Source: Sipunculus nudus (taxonomy: Eukaryota; Annelida; Sipuncula; Golfingiida; Sipunculidae). From it: a stretch of 64,000 bases of DNA. Shown in pieces: positions 1-38,409 of this stretch. Position 1 is the first letter of the stretch. Every line of letters starts with the position of its first letter. The notes below the pieces were generated by a model. It was not told the origin of the DNA and did not search any database. It worked only from the letters and a program-made list of their open reading frames with translations. The position numbers and the translations under genes are program-made. The stretch is from positions 47,848,079 to 47,912,078 of the forward strand of contig CM049309.1 in NCBI GenBank assembly GCA_026874595.1, given 5' to 3'.

Positions 1-26238
<26,238 letters not shown>

Positions 26239-27490
26239 AGAAATTGAACCTCTTTCATACTTCTATTTTCCCAGTACCAGCGGCTGAATGAGTTGGTGTT
26301 TATAAGAAGGCATTTCCATGTTTTAATATCCGGTGGGCCCATGCATTACTTGAGCCTGGGGAATTCCTAAGTGGTTTGATCAACCACAATTTGAGATATG
26401 CTTTGATTCATATCAGTTAAAAAGATTTCTAAATTTTCTAAAAAGTCTTACATATTTGTAAGCTGTAGTTAAGTTAAAGGATATTCCTGTATAATATATT
26501 TGGAAAACCACCTTGTGTACAAAAATTAAGCACATGATGTTTGTGAAACACTTCATGAAATTCCTGTAAAACTCATAAATATTCCTAAATGAGTCTTGGA
26601 AACAGCTTGCTGGAAGGTTGATTACTTATATAATTTCAGTATTGGTAGTTTAGTAATACACTTGTGTCGTAAAGTATCACAACACTTCTCTATCATGTCC
26701 AAACGAGACAGACAACATCTATACCAACATTAACTTCAGTATACCACTCTAATAATTCATTACAACAGAGAACATATTTGATACAAACACAACATAAAAA
26801 ATTAGTGGTCATATACCAAACTCCAGCAACTGTTTGTAATGTTATATCATTTTGGTTCTGCAGTGAGGACTTGGTTCTCAAAACATTCTGAATTTATTTC
26901 CATGTAATATTTGGTACCTTAATATTTACAAGGGATATGTGTATTTTTCTGTTGCAGATTCCAATCTTTCTGATATATGTTATGTTTTCTCTTTAGCTTA
27001 AGTGTTTCATTCCTTTCTCCTGTTTGATGTATCTTTAAAAGAATATACTAAGAACAGTAAGGAAAATTACAGCTGTAAACTGTAAACCCTCTAAGTTTCT
27101 TTATAAAATAGGTGTAAGAAAAAAGTACTTACATATTTCAGTTTTGGGTTGCACACATTTGATGGATACTGTCAAATTGTCAGTAAATATATTGTTTGTA
27201 CATTAGCCTTTGTTATATACTTCAGATATGAGTGTGTTGAATATAGAATGAATGGAGGTCTTTTGTGCGAGTGTATGAAGAGCATAATGTGTTTGGTTGG
27301 TTTGTTGACTGGTTGATTGAAATTTGAAGTTGAAATATTGTGAACGAGCCCACCAAGCTGTGGTCATCACTTCTTTGTCCACTGTGATGGGGGGGGGGGG
27401 GGGGGGGAGAGGGGGAGATCATTGAAATTGTGTTGCTTCGCCGATCCCGTCCCCCAGACTATCTTTATATCAGAAACCCCTGCACCTATC
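26239..27490 (+). other. brm 3' UTR and downstream, no gene seen
   Basis: AT-rich sequence with no coding frame of note. No clear AATAAA was found in the first kilobase, so the transcript end cannot be placed. A G homopolymer of about 19 bases lies at 27389-27407. Confidence 0.5.
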
Positions 27491-27498
27491 ATTACAAA

Positions 27499-27948
27499 CA
27501 GTGATGTAGGACTAGAGTCCAGACTTGGACTGGAGTCCACATTTTTAGTGACTCTGACTCAGAGGTAAGGACTCGAGAAATTAGGCCAAGTCCATCTCCA
27601 ATCCAGTAGTAGAAAGCTCTTTCAAGTAACACAAAGACATAGATGTGCAAACTATTAACAGAATATTACATAAAAAGATATATAACCAAACTTTTGTGCC
27701 TCTATGGGAGATATATGTAATTACTCATTCAAGTCAACAGCGTGCACATGTGTACAATTAAACAAAAACACATGACAATCTCCAATTTTCCTGTTCCACT
27801 TTATTTTAATCAGATGTACATGTGTTATGGACTCTGACTTGATCCTGGTTCCAAGTGACTGACTCGAAGAGGGTGGACTGGAATCAGACTCAAGGGGCTT
27901 GGACTCTTTGACTTCCACTCGGGTAGTTTGGACTCCACTACATCACTG
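27499..27948. mobile_element. hAT-like miniature transposon (450 bp)
   Basis: Inverted ends: cagtgatgtagg.ctagagtcc on the left; ggactccactacatcactg on the right reads cagtgatgtagtggagtcc when reversed. The flanks attacaaa (27491-27498) and attaccaa (27949-27956) match at 7 of 8 bases, as expected for the 8-bp duplication of hAT elements. The interior is rich in gactc/gagtc words. No transposase. Confidence 0.7.
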
Positions 27949-29163
27949 ATTACCAATTTTGTCCATCTATGATGTCTTTGATCAAGGCAACAATCAAAAC
28001 TGTTGTAGTGTATGGATATATAGTTCAACTTCATTGTTTCTTGCACCCCCTAACTGTCATGGGTTAAAGGCAACGAGGTCAGACTTGCTAGTGTATTTTG
28101 CATTTATATAATAAGTGTTCAAAGAACCATGTTTATATTGGGAAATACTAAATGTACAAAACTAAGATTTATTTTCGGAGGTCCATGTGTTATTGCGAAA
28201 GATACCATGTAGTTACGGTTGGGAAATTTTCTTAACATTAAAAAAATTGATATAATGATAAATATTGATACAATTCTAGATTAACTGTCCAGGTAAATTA
28301 TTATTGCAAATTTAATTATTGTATCCCCAGAAAAAAATGGGGGGGGGGGGGGGGATAGTATGGATTAAGCACAGTCGTGACGCTGCCGCTGCAGAGATTT
28401 CTTTCAGGCGACAGCTTAAAAAATATTTCACAGATCTTTACCAAACTTGGCATGTGCATAGATAAGGGTGAGAGGACGAAGCCTATTCAAACTGGGGTCA
28501 TGACCTTTATTAGCAGAGTGACATTGACTTTGAAAAGGTCCACAAATTCTTAAATATCTCGGGGAAATATTGATTGATTGATCCAAAAATCAACTTGACT
28601 GAAAGATCTTGGATAGTGTTGTCACGTACTGGAAACTAGTGGAGCCACTTATTATCCTTTTCTTGTATTCGTGCCTTTTATACCCCCATCATTGTCACTT
28701 GACAGTACAGCAATATAAGTAAAAAACTTATGGACAGATTTCTTTCATATAATACATATATATAGGTATGGGTTTTAGGATTATGTATATTTAAATTGGG
28801 GGCATGACCTTTCCTATGAGAGTGACATTGACCTTGAATGTTGTGATATATGGTTAATATCACAAAAAATCATAAATAACTCAATAAGGGATGCGTGGAT
28901 TGGTCCAAAAATCAAATTTACCGAAGATCTTGGATAGCTTTGTCTTCTGTGGAAGACAAGGTGGCGCCACCTTCTGTCCTTTGCTTGTTTTCACAACTTC
29001 TAATTCCCCATCATTGCCACTTGACAGTACTGTGAGCATTTATAATATATCAAAAGCTAATGGACAGATTGAGCTAAAAGTATGCATGTTCATTGAGCTT
29101 GGATTCCTCCATCTTGTATTCTAGACTGGTATGCCATCTGCAATCGTTTTTGTGTGGCGTCCA

Positions 29164-30060
29164 TCTCGTGGTGTGCCACTCATTGTGGTTCGAATCTTAC
29201 TATATTGGTATCGGAATCAACGTCTATGTATAAAATGGGGTTACACTACTTCCAGTTTCTTTAATATCTCTAACGGGGTAAGACAAGGGGGTATATTGTC
29301 TCCGAAATTGTTTGCTTTATATACAGACTCCTTGTCGGCGAACTTGTTACTTTGTAACGCTGGTTGTTATGTTAGTGAGGTATGTATGAACCATTTAATT
29401 TACGCTGATGATATTTGTCTTGTTGCACCTAGTTCATCAGGCTTGCAGAAACTTTTAGATGTTTGCGTGTCTTATAGTCAATTACACAATATCTCGCTTA
29501 ATCCTGCCAAAACGTTGTATATGGTATTTAAACCCAGAAAATGTAAATTAACTTGCCCTAGTGTTAGTATTGATGACACACCGATCAAATATGCAAAAAA
29601 TGCAAAGTATCTTGGTTATATATTCAGTGACAGTTGTAAAGATGATGACGATATGATGCGTCAAACGAGACTTTTGTATGTACGCTCTAATATACTTTTA
29701 CGTGACTTTTCCCATTGTACTAAGGCTGTTAAAATTCAGCTGTTCAAAAGTTATTGTCTCGCTTTTTACTGCCCGTTTCTATGGACTGATTATAGTTCGT
29801 CTTGTTTCAATAAATTACGTGTTGCATTCAATAATGTGCACCGTAAATTATTAGGTTATCAACGGAATGATAGTGCTAGTCTTATGTTTGTGAAACATGG
29901 TTTTAATAATTTCGAGGCTGTGTTGAGGAAATGTATCTTCGCTTTTATTAGACGAACTGAATGCTCAGCCAATCCTCTCATACGCTGTCTTGTAAACAAC
30001 ATGAATGTACAAGCTGGTAGAATACAAACACATTGGAATGAATGTCTATATCATAAATAG
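29164..30060 (+). CDS. reverse transcriptase C-terminal part of the LINE
   Basis: Cellular retrotransposon polymerase fragment. The open frame runs from an ATG at 29131, but the first ~12 codons belong to the interrupted repeat. Residue numbers here count from that ATG. Palm-domain motifs are NGVRQGGILSP (48-58) and the catalytic YADD (91-94). Next come KTLYMVFKP and KYLGYIFSD, typical of the thumb and connection region in CR1/jockey-type LINEs, then a Cys- and Arg-containing tail. No endonuclease is present. No stop or frameshift occurs in ~297 codons; the stop is at 30058-30060. Without its N-terminal domains it cannot be a working element. Confidence 0.8.
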   Translation, partial: SRGVPLIVVRILLYWYRNQRLCIKWGYTTSSFFNISNGVRQGGILSPKLFALYTDSLSANLLLCNAGCYVSEVCMNHLIYADDICLVAPSSSGLQKLLDVCVSYSQLHNISLNPAKTLYMVFKPRKCKLTCPSVSIDDTPIKYAKNAKYLGYIFSDSCKDDDDMMRQTRLLYVRSNILLRDFSHCTKAVKIQLFKSYCLAFYCPFLWTDYSSSCFNKLRVAFNNVHRKLLGYQRNDSASLMFVKHGFNNFEAVLRKCIFAFIRRTECSANPLIRCLVNNMNVQAGRIQTHWNECLYHK

Positions 30061-30200
30061 AAGCGTGAATGTCTAATGATGCATCATAATGTTTTTTAAT
30101 TGTATCTTATTTTACTATACTATACCATTTTAATGTACTATTTTATATCGGCTGTGGCCTGAAATAAACTTCTATCTAAACTTCTATCTATCTATCTATC
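29167..30200 (+). mobile_element. 5'-truncated non-LTR retrotransposon (LINE)
   Basis: Starts abruptly inside a repeat unit and ends with gaaataaa followed by a (tatc)n tail, as non-LTR elements often do. The unit at about 30470-30490 shows the uninterrupted target (cgtccatccgtacat). Only the C-terminal half of the polymerase remains, so it is a dead-on-arrival copy, although its frame is still open, which suggests a recent insertion. The lineage (CR1/jockey-like) is inference from the reverse-transcriptase motifs. Confidence 0.75.
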
Positions 30201-30790
30201 TGTACATGTGCTTTGGGTGAAAATTGATTATATCTCGGGGGTGGTTCAATGTAATGGTCCGAAATTTGGCATGTCTATCCATCTTGGGGAGTTTTCTCGT
30301 AAATCTGAGAGATGGCACCACCTACCTTACCGTTTACATAGTATAAATTAATTCCCTTTTCTCAGGAATGATTTGCCGGTTTTGCCTGTAATTAAGCTAG
30401 TCCATAGATCTTGGATACCTCCATCTTATGTTCAAGACTGGTGACGCCATCTGCAATCGTTTTCATGTAGCGTCCATCCGTACATTTGCTTTAGGTGAAA
30501 ATTGCTAATATCTGAGGAGTCGTTCAATGTGTTGGTATGAAATTTGGCATGTACATCCACGCTCCACCTTGGAGAGTTTTCTCGTATAGCAGACAGATGG
30601 CGCCACCTACCTTATTGTTTTCATAGTATTAATAAATGCCCTTTTCTCAGGAATGGTATGTCGTATTGGCCTGAAATTGTGTTTGTCCATAGAACTTTGA
30701 TACCTCCTTCTCATATTCAAGACTGGTGGCCCATCTGCTATGGTTTTCGTGTGGCATCCATTCATAATTTGATTTAGGTGAAAATTGCTC

Positions 30791-31395
30791 TCAACATATA
30801 AAGCAAACATGCACTCATTAAGATATAATAACGAGACCATATACGGCTATACCGAGCGCCAATACCTGAACAATGGAGAGTCTCGATTAGTTATTGTAAC
30901 TGTTTGTAACCCATGGAAGATAAAGTTAAAACTTTAAGGGACAGAGGACTTTGGGGGGGGGGGGGGTGTTAATAAAGCTCGGCGCTCTCGTTGCGGAACC
31001 CGTCCATGGTGGTTGTTTTTCTACGGATCCTTGGAATTCCTCCAAAGAATGCCAAGCATTAGTTATTGTAGCTATTTGTACAGTTTATGTGAAATACAGT
31101 ATCTTCAAACGTGTTCATTATTCCCTTCCCTCAAGAGTATGCAATGACCAGGGGCGACAGTATAGGGGGGGGGGGGGGGGAATTAGGGACCACTTTTTAG
31201 CAAGGGGAGGGATTTCAATGTTATCATACCCCCCCCCCTGAAATTCAGGTAACAATATTTATATATTGGAAATGAAATATTAATAATTAGAATTATAGAC
31301 TTTCGTTCCATTTATGAGTTTACTTTGAAATATATATATAATATATATCTGAATCTTGTTAAGAAATAATCTATAGTGGAAACATTTACCTTATT

Positions 31396-31471
<76 letters not shown>

Positions 31472-32490
31472 GCTATTTTAGAACAGCCTATGTAAAATAA
31501 AGTTTATATTCAAACGTAACGAATTCATTATATTATTTTCTCACCGCAGAGTCTGAATGAACAGGGTGGATGGGGGTATATATATTATATGTATGTGCGT
31601 GTTAGTCTGTCTAATGATTTTGTGACGGGGGTGTTTACTTGTGTCCGTCAGCGTATTTATGTGCGCATGCATATGGTCTGCGTGAACTTGGGGGATTAGG
31701 GGTAAAATGACACCACTTAAGCATCTTTTTGTGGAGGGCCTACTTGATCCACTGTACAAATATTTTAGTCGGCCTGTTCACGCATATACGCGCACATGGA
31801 AACACACCTATTTTTTTTCACGCATATATACGCGCACATGGAAGCACTCTTTGACACTCGAACATTCTACATTCGCGACAAATGACTACTTTATTAGTGC
31901 CCGCACTGACTGGCCTTATGTCAAATGTATGTGAAATTAACAAAAATGGTTCTTTGTGAATGGAATGTTAATCAAACCCAAGCAGTGACTCCTTAAGATT
32001 CCCCACAAAGCTAGAAATTAGCATTAAAAAGTGAAATTAAATGTTCATGTCCATGTATTGGACTTCCATGCATATCATTTTTAATCTGCGATTTATCGGG
32101 CGCGCGGTGTGCAATAAGTCGAATGCAATATGAAAAACGAGGTAAAATGGAATTCACAGTGAAGAACTGAAAATTGGAAAAATAAAAATTATTTACAGGG
32201 ATTTGATAAGCAAACAGTAATAATCTGATAGATCACCACATGCTATCGCATCAAAAACAGTATATAGTTTATAACGTGAGTCAGATTATAACTCACGGTT
32301 TACATGGATCAACCCAACAAATCGAAGCAAACGTTAAATAATAAATAAGACCAAGCCTGGAGTTGTTTGTATGTTGAATATTTCATTGTAAGCATCAACA
32401 AAACGCATCCATAATTGACTTGCCATAATAATATAAAAAGCTCTGTGCGTTCGTGAAAAATTGGTGGTCGACATTAAACAATCATACACA

Positions 32491-32521
<31 letters not shown>

Positions 32522-33775
32522 GAACGGCATTCATGTTAAGTTTATACTTTTGTAATTCTATATATAAAAGATTATACTTAAGTTTTATACTTAAGAAAGA
32601 GCAAAATAATATATCGTAATTATAAAGAATCAAAGGAACAGATTTCCGGACCGAAACGGAGCCTGTATGTATTATCACGAAATAAATATTAATTAATTAT
32701 TAATTAGTTTTTTCCCCCTTTGACGGATGTGCCTCACATGCCTGACCCCCACCCCCGAAATACACACACACGCATACTATACAAAACAAAAGTGCGCCCC
32801 TAGCTGCTGTCTCGTACTAAATTTTAGTCCAATAGATTTTTCTGGTCATTTTTATATAAAATCCTTTTTCCGATTTTTCCCCAAATGTACATAAATTTTT
32901 TTGAGCCCAGGAAACTCCTGGGCCGCCCTGGACCTTCGGCCAACGGAAGTAAAAATATGAATTAACTAATACAATTAAGGACAAATGAAAGTTCAAGCAT
33001 GTTTAACGTTCTTGTGTCCTTGGAAACTCCGTGACCCGAGCCATGATAGGCCATTCTTATCACTTCCGATTAAAACTATTTATAAGCTCACAACAAAAAC
33101 AAATAAAATTCCCAATTTTCAAATATTTAATTGGACACTAGAAAACTCCATGGGCGGCCGTTGGTCCCTACTGGTTAAAAGCTATATTATGTAAGTTGAA
33201 ATAAAGCCAAAAGACATTTCCTTATTTGTTTATTGAGAAACTTTTCACCGGCCCGGGCCCCTTCGGCCACTCTTGACGAAAATTGTATATATAAGCTTAT
33301 ATACAATAACGGGATTTCCGCTTTTTCCTGTGCCATGTACTCTCAAGGCCTCTGACCCTCTCCCGACTTAAAATAATATATGCCAAAAAAAAAAATTAAT
33401 AAATGCGACTTCTACATGTTTAAACATATTATTTGGCTCTATAAGAAATGTTTGTTCGACCTGGGAACCCGGTACCGCCAGAACACCCACTCCCCCTTCT
33501 TCTCATACAAGACCTGCTTGTATAACGATCAAAGTCCCACATATCTGACTTTGAGACGGTTTACCATGATATGACGGTTTAATTTCAAATATTTTCTAAA
33601 CGATTACGGAACAAACAAAATATAAAACATTTTCAGAGAATAGGTTAACACAGGTGATGCCACCTGCAGACGAAAATCACGGTGGCCAAATTAGGAAATG
33701 ATTCGTGTAGAAGTCCACGGGAAAAAGGAAACAGATTTTGCAGTATTCATGTACCTGAAAAAAAAAAAAAAAAAA
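30791..33775. other. intergenic stretch with low-complexity repeats, no gene seen
   Basis: Holds G runs near 30952 and 31166, a C run near 31230, a (TA)n microsatellite of about 70 bp at 31396-31467 and a (CA)n run near 32494-32520. A loosely repeated segment with 'gaaactcc...gggc.g.cc.tgg' words lies at 32910-33260. No coding frame is supported. Confidence 0.6.
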
Positions 33776-34450
33776 AACTAGGGACCCAGCGGTCTCGACG
33801 CTCAGTTGAATTTTTTTTCTGTAAGGATGTGTTTATGAGCTTTTTTCAAAACATTGAACTGTGATAGTTTGAAGCCCACCTGTCTACCCAAACTGGAGAT
33901 ATCATCCGTGAACTAATTTGTGATTGGAGTGGTCCTGCGACCTTTACCTTTGACCTAGTAACACCAAAATCAAAAGGAACCTTCCCCTACGTGCAGGTGC
34001 GCCACATGTGGAAGACGGGAGGTTTGCGATAAAAGGTTTGGCTTAAGATGCATACACAATCTTTCTAAAGTAGTTGGTCCGTTGATGTATATGTTAAAAA
34101 TTTAACCAATATTTCAATCCAAACTGGTGTTATCATCTGGAAACATAGGATGATAGAAGGCAGCTGTGACCTTGACCTTTGGCCCCAAACCCATAAGTGT
34201 CCTCCACTATTGGCAGGTAAGCAATATCTTAAAGATGGAAGGCTTAGGTTGGAAATTTTGTCTTCAAATATATCTACAATCTCTTTAAAGAAGTGGCTCC
34301 TGTGACCTTGACCTTTGGTTCTTAATTATTGATGGGTCATATATAAGTCAATATGTCAATCCAAACTTAAGTTATTATCCGGAAACAAATTTGACGGACA
34401 TAAAGAAAGATGAACGGAGGCACGGGCAGGGTGGTTAATATAGGATATCT
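33776..34450. repeat. repeat fragments: 'gggaccca...ctcagctg' word and tgaccttgaccttt units
   Basis: Begins after a poly-A run (about 33759-33777) with a divergent gggacccagcggtctcgacgctcag word. About 33870-34340 carries (c/t)gtgaccttgacctttgg words and ggcaggtaagc. These are the reverse complement of words in the core of the element at 14034-16176, so this is a related fragment. Confidence 0.5.
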
Positions 34451-34594
34451 GCTTATTCAAGCGGGGCTCTAATAAACACACAAGGTTTAAGGATACAGAT
34501 GAAACCACGATTGCAAATCTGATAGTAATACATATCATAGTATCAATTAAATTTGGCAGTCTCAAAATAAAGGGGAAATACGTCAAAAATAGAA

Positions 34595-34925
34595 AACAAG
34601 GGACCCATTAGTCACGGCGCTCAGCTGAAGTCTGAAATTTTAGCAAATGTAAAATATGAAAAATATTCTATTGTAATGTTTTATATATATATATATAGCA
34701 TATATAGGCATATGAGAAGCTAGGAGGAAAGGGGCCCTCCTAGTAAAGTTCTAAATATATGATTGCTAAACTAATACTCTGACAAGACTGTCATAAAGAA
34801 AAACAGTAAAAGTTTCGAGAAACTGTGATGCATATAATGCAAGTTTATATTAAAGCCTATTTTTTTTAGCAAATCAACTCTTTCCATTGATAGTTTTTTT
34901 TTCAGATCCATTCTTCTATTTACAA
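34595..34925 (+). repeat. dispersed repeat, copy A (partner at 48895)
   Basis: Shares about 300 bp with 48895-49290: aagggaccca, cac(g/a)gcgc(t/c)cagct, gaaaaatattctattgtaatg, gaggaaaggggccctcct, actctgacaagactgtcat and gatgcatataa occur in the same order. There is a (TA)n insertion within copy A. The related word gtcagctgagctaaaaa occurs at 36217 and 49296, and may mark the far end of a longer element. Confidence 0.75.
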
Positions 34926-37900
34926 GTTTTATAAATGTGTAATAAAAAAAACTGAAAATATAAGTTAAAATATCAGAATTCTAAGTTTCAATCATTATAT
35001 ATACAGAGTTTAGCTCACATCAGGTCATATTATGCACACACACACACACATACACACACACACATATATATATATATATTATATTTATAAATCACAAATG
35101 TTTAAACTGAATTTAACAGAAAATAATGCAACAACAGGGCATCTTCAAGATTATTCCTTGAATCACAATTAAAAAGTTTTGTACATTGGACTTTTCAGTA
35201 AATGCTTAATTTTATTCACCTAAATAAAAGATTCAGTAAATTTGATAAAATAAAACATCTTTTCAAATGAGGTATACACACAGTTGATTAAATTAGGGAC
35301 AAACAATATCACAGTGCTAATTACTATCTCAGCTATAATTTATTACAAGAATTAATATTCAATTTCACACTTGGTGAAGGTTTTACTCGTCTGAGGTAAG
35401 TGATTCCTTATCTGATGAACATCCACACTTTCAAAACAAAACACCACTTTGTGGACACAATTAAATGTGCACTTAAATTATTTTAACCCTGGTGGTACAA
35501 TACAAAATCTAAAATGTAGCATAGCATAGAATAAGAATGAATCAAATACAGAAATTTATAATGATCATATAGTTTATGCACCAGTTGGGGGGGGGGGTGC
35601 AGGACAGAGGGGAAGCCTGCTTGTAGTGGCTAAGCTGAGCCAAGGCAAGCTGCCTCCAGTGGGTTACATAACACAAGTGAAGGCTGCACTACTAGGTGGG
35701 CTTGATGTAAACAACATTTGACAGGTGTATGAATAATTTAATAAAAGCTGCTCTTTTTAATAAATCCTTTGAAATTTCAGATTAAAAAAAATTAAATCCT
35801 TATATGTATATGCTGTGAAAAATAAATCAACAGTGCTTACAGGGAAATAACGTGCCGTGAAAAGATCGGACAAAATTAAAGGTATTTATTTTTTATTTAT
35901 GCTCATAACTTAAGAAAATTGCACAATTCAGACCTAATTTGGGGTAAACAATTGAATTTTGATTAAATAAAGTTTCATCCCTGAAAAAGTCTCCTGCTTC
36001 GGCAATTATCATGTTAAGTGAATAAATATATTTCCTGATTTTTTAAAAATTGCATTATGTTTGGGCCCACAACTTCAAAACAATACGCAATACTGACCAT
36101 ATTTTGATAAAACTACCTGGATATTCAGTTACAAGTTTTTCTAGGGTGAGCGGTTATGATTTGAGCCCTGCTAACGGGCGGGCGACGGACAAGGCGCCAT
36201 TCCACATTACTTTATAAGTCAGCTGAGCTAAAAACGAAAAATTTACAAACTTCACAAGATTTAAAGACCGGTGGAAACAATTTTTTAGAATAATTCCTTT
36301 TAGTGTAAATTTAATTCCCCTAGCTTCAAGGAATACTTGTGTTTTACTGGAAATCTAATGACATGCGAGACCAGATGTTAAAAGGTAGCAGTTTTTCACC
36401 ATATGCAATTGTGAAATCAGAATATTTTCTCGATCAATTTGAAAATAATTCAATCAAATATAATATTCATTTAATTCCCAAAGCTCCAATGAATACTTGT
36501 ATCATTCGAAAACCTAAATTCTTATTTACGGACTTATTTGAAGAAGACTGGTAAAGGCCAAGTTAGAACGCTCGAAGTACTTCAATGAGGTTGATCGATC
36601 ATAATCACGCCATTCGTGCGAAATGTCTGCGAATTGTTGAAGATAGAAAAGCGGGTTTTAAAAAAAAGAGTTATTTGGTTAAAGAAGCTGGTAGGATGGA
36701 CGGACTGAAGGACGGAGAGATGGATGCACTGACCATTTTAGTGGTCCTCCCTCCTGAGACAGAGAACTAAAATATGTCTATCGGTGCATCCCTTAATTTT
36801 CAGTCTCTTGAGGTTATGCCCATGGAGTTACCAGGATATCCATGATATGATTATTGAAGATGCCAAATTTAGTGTAAAAATCAATTTTATAATATATTAT
36901 TAAAAGTGAAGGGGGGTCTGTGAGCTGTCAGTCATAATCTGAATGAAGATCAGTTCTATATATCCGACCCACTGATGCTGCTTTATAGCCAAGCATTTGT
37001 GCGTGATGTCATAATTTGCAATGACACAACACCCACTTTTACAATACATATAGTCTACTGCTAATACAAGGTTTTCAGTCATGGAACAGTAATAAGGAAA
37101 TTAGTTTTTGGCAATGAGGAACATATAGGTGAGAGTAAAACAAAATATCCATCCAACACAAACTTTAATAAAATTTTGATTTCACTTTTATATACAATTC
37201 CTGTACCACAGTAACAATGATATTCAAAAAGAGTGATATGCAAAACTATATAGCATGAATGAACTGGAAAATCATAACAGTAAATTTCTTACACACAATT
37301 ATAAGATACAAACATCCTGGAAGCATACTAACGACTTACTAGTACAGACACTGAATGTGCCACAGATCGTAACTGTCCTATAAGCTAAATTGAGGAATGA
37401 AGGAGCGAGGGTTTTTTTTTATCTTTAAACATCATCCAAGAAGCTTGAAATCACCAGACTTTCAATGGATATGAAAAACAATGGCACTTGAAAACAGAGG
37501 AAATGAGACTACGTGTCTTGATTTAATATGAAATTCATGGCAAATAATATCAATTTAAATTATACAAAGTCACTAAAAAATTGTCACACGATATGATGGA
37601 TAACAGTGACAGGATCTATATAGGTCAGTTTTAAGGATAAATTTAACCGTAACATTTTGAAAATATTTTACACAAAATCATAGATAAAATCCATCTCCCA
37701 TGCCATATGTTGCGATTAGAAAAGGGGAGTCACTTGTCTAATGCTTGGTCACAGGAGTTCTAACTCCATGTGAGAAGTTTACCAGAATGATGGACACATC
37801 TGATACAAAACTGGTCTATGGGTAAAATCATTCCCCAATGCTAATGAAACTGAATAGATACAATTCATGTAAAAGGTAGAGGCCTATAATCAATTGATAA

Positions 37901-38409
37901 AAAATAAAACAAAATACATTCATTACAAATCGTGTCGATATATATATGGCATCTTATTTTGACATCTTACATTCTTTTAAGCAGCGACTTACAATGAGAA
38001 AAACAAACATTTTACATTCATTGTGCACTATCATGAAAGGACATGGACATTTTACTGTGAAAAAAGTCCCTTCTAATCTACATATTATACTGTCCAAGTT
38101 GAGAGACGACATAATAACAGATCCTGCTCGGTAAAGGGTCAAAGAACCCGACAACAAAAAATAAATCCCTCTTCTGTAAGGTGGAAGTCTGCCAGTATAA
38201 ATATGACATACAATATGTACAGTTAAGCTGCAGTACTTACAAATTTAACAAAGCTGGCACATACAGCTCACTGTGTTGGTTTTGGTCATTTGAAATCGTA
38301 TACAAAGACATGCAACACCATACCTGAAATAAAACGAACAATGCAAAATCAGGCACTGGAAAGCACATTTAACTTGCACAGAATATCCTTCATCTTTTAC
38401 AATGGAGGG
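34926..38409. other. intergenic stretch and probable 3' UTR of the - strand gene
   Basis: AT-rich, with (CA)n/(TA)n at about 35036-35080, a G run near 35587 and repeat words at 36120-36240. Short frames at 36339-36770 are not supported as genes. The part next to 38409 should be the 3' UTR of the minus-strand gene; I could not place its poly(A) site. Confidence 0.45.

Larger units (their letters stand above)
28319..30790 (+). mobile_element. pearl/Helentron-like element, copy 3, split by a retrotransposon
   Basis: The 5' end reads tgtatccccag...ggggatagtatgg, then cagtcgtgacgctgccgctgcagag, as in copies 2 and 4. Tandem units of ~320 bp follow (cccccatcattg(t/c)cacttgacagta at about 28682 and 29007). 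Other units of ~290 bp carry gatggc(a/g)ccacctacctta and c.atctgcaatcgtttt.... The non-LTR element at 29167-30200 interrupts one unit. The 3' end is uncertain. Confidence 0.5.

Noticed and set aside
29131-29166. Start codon at 29131 as the true start of the retrotransposon protein
   Set aside because: This segment belongs to the interrupted host repeat; similarity to reverse transcriptases begins after about residue 12.
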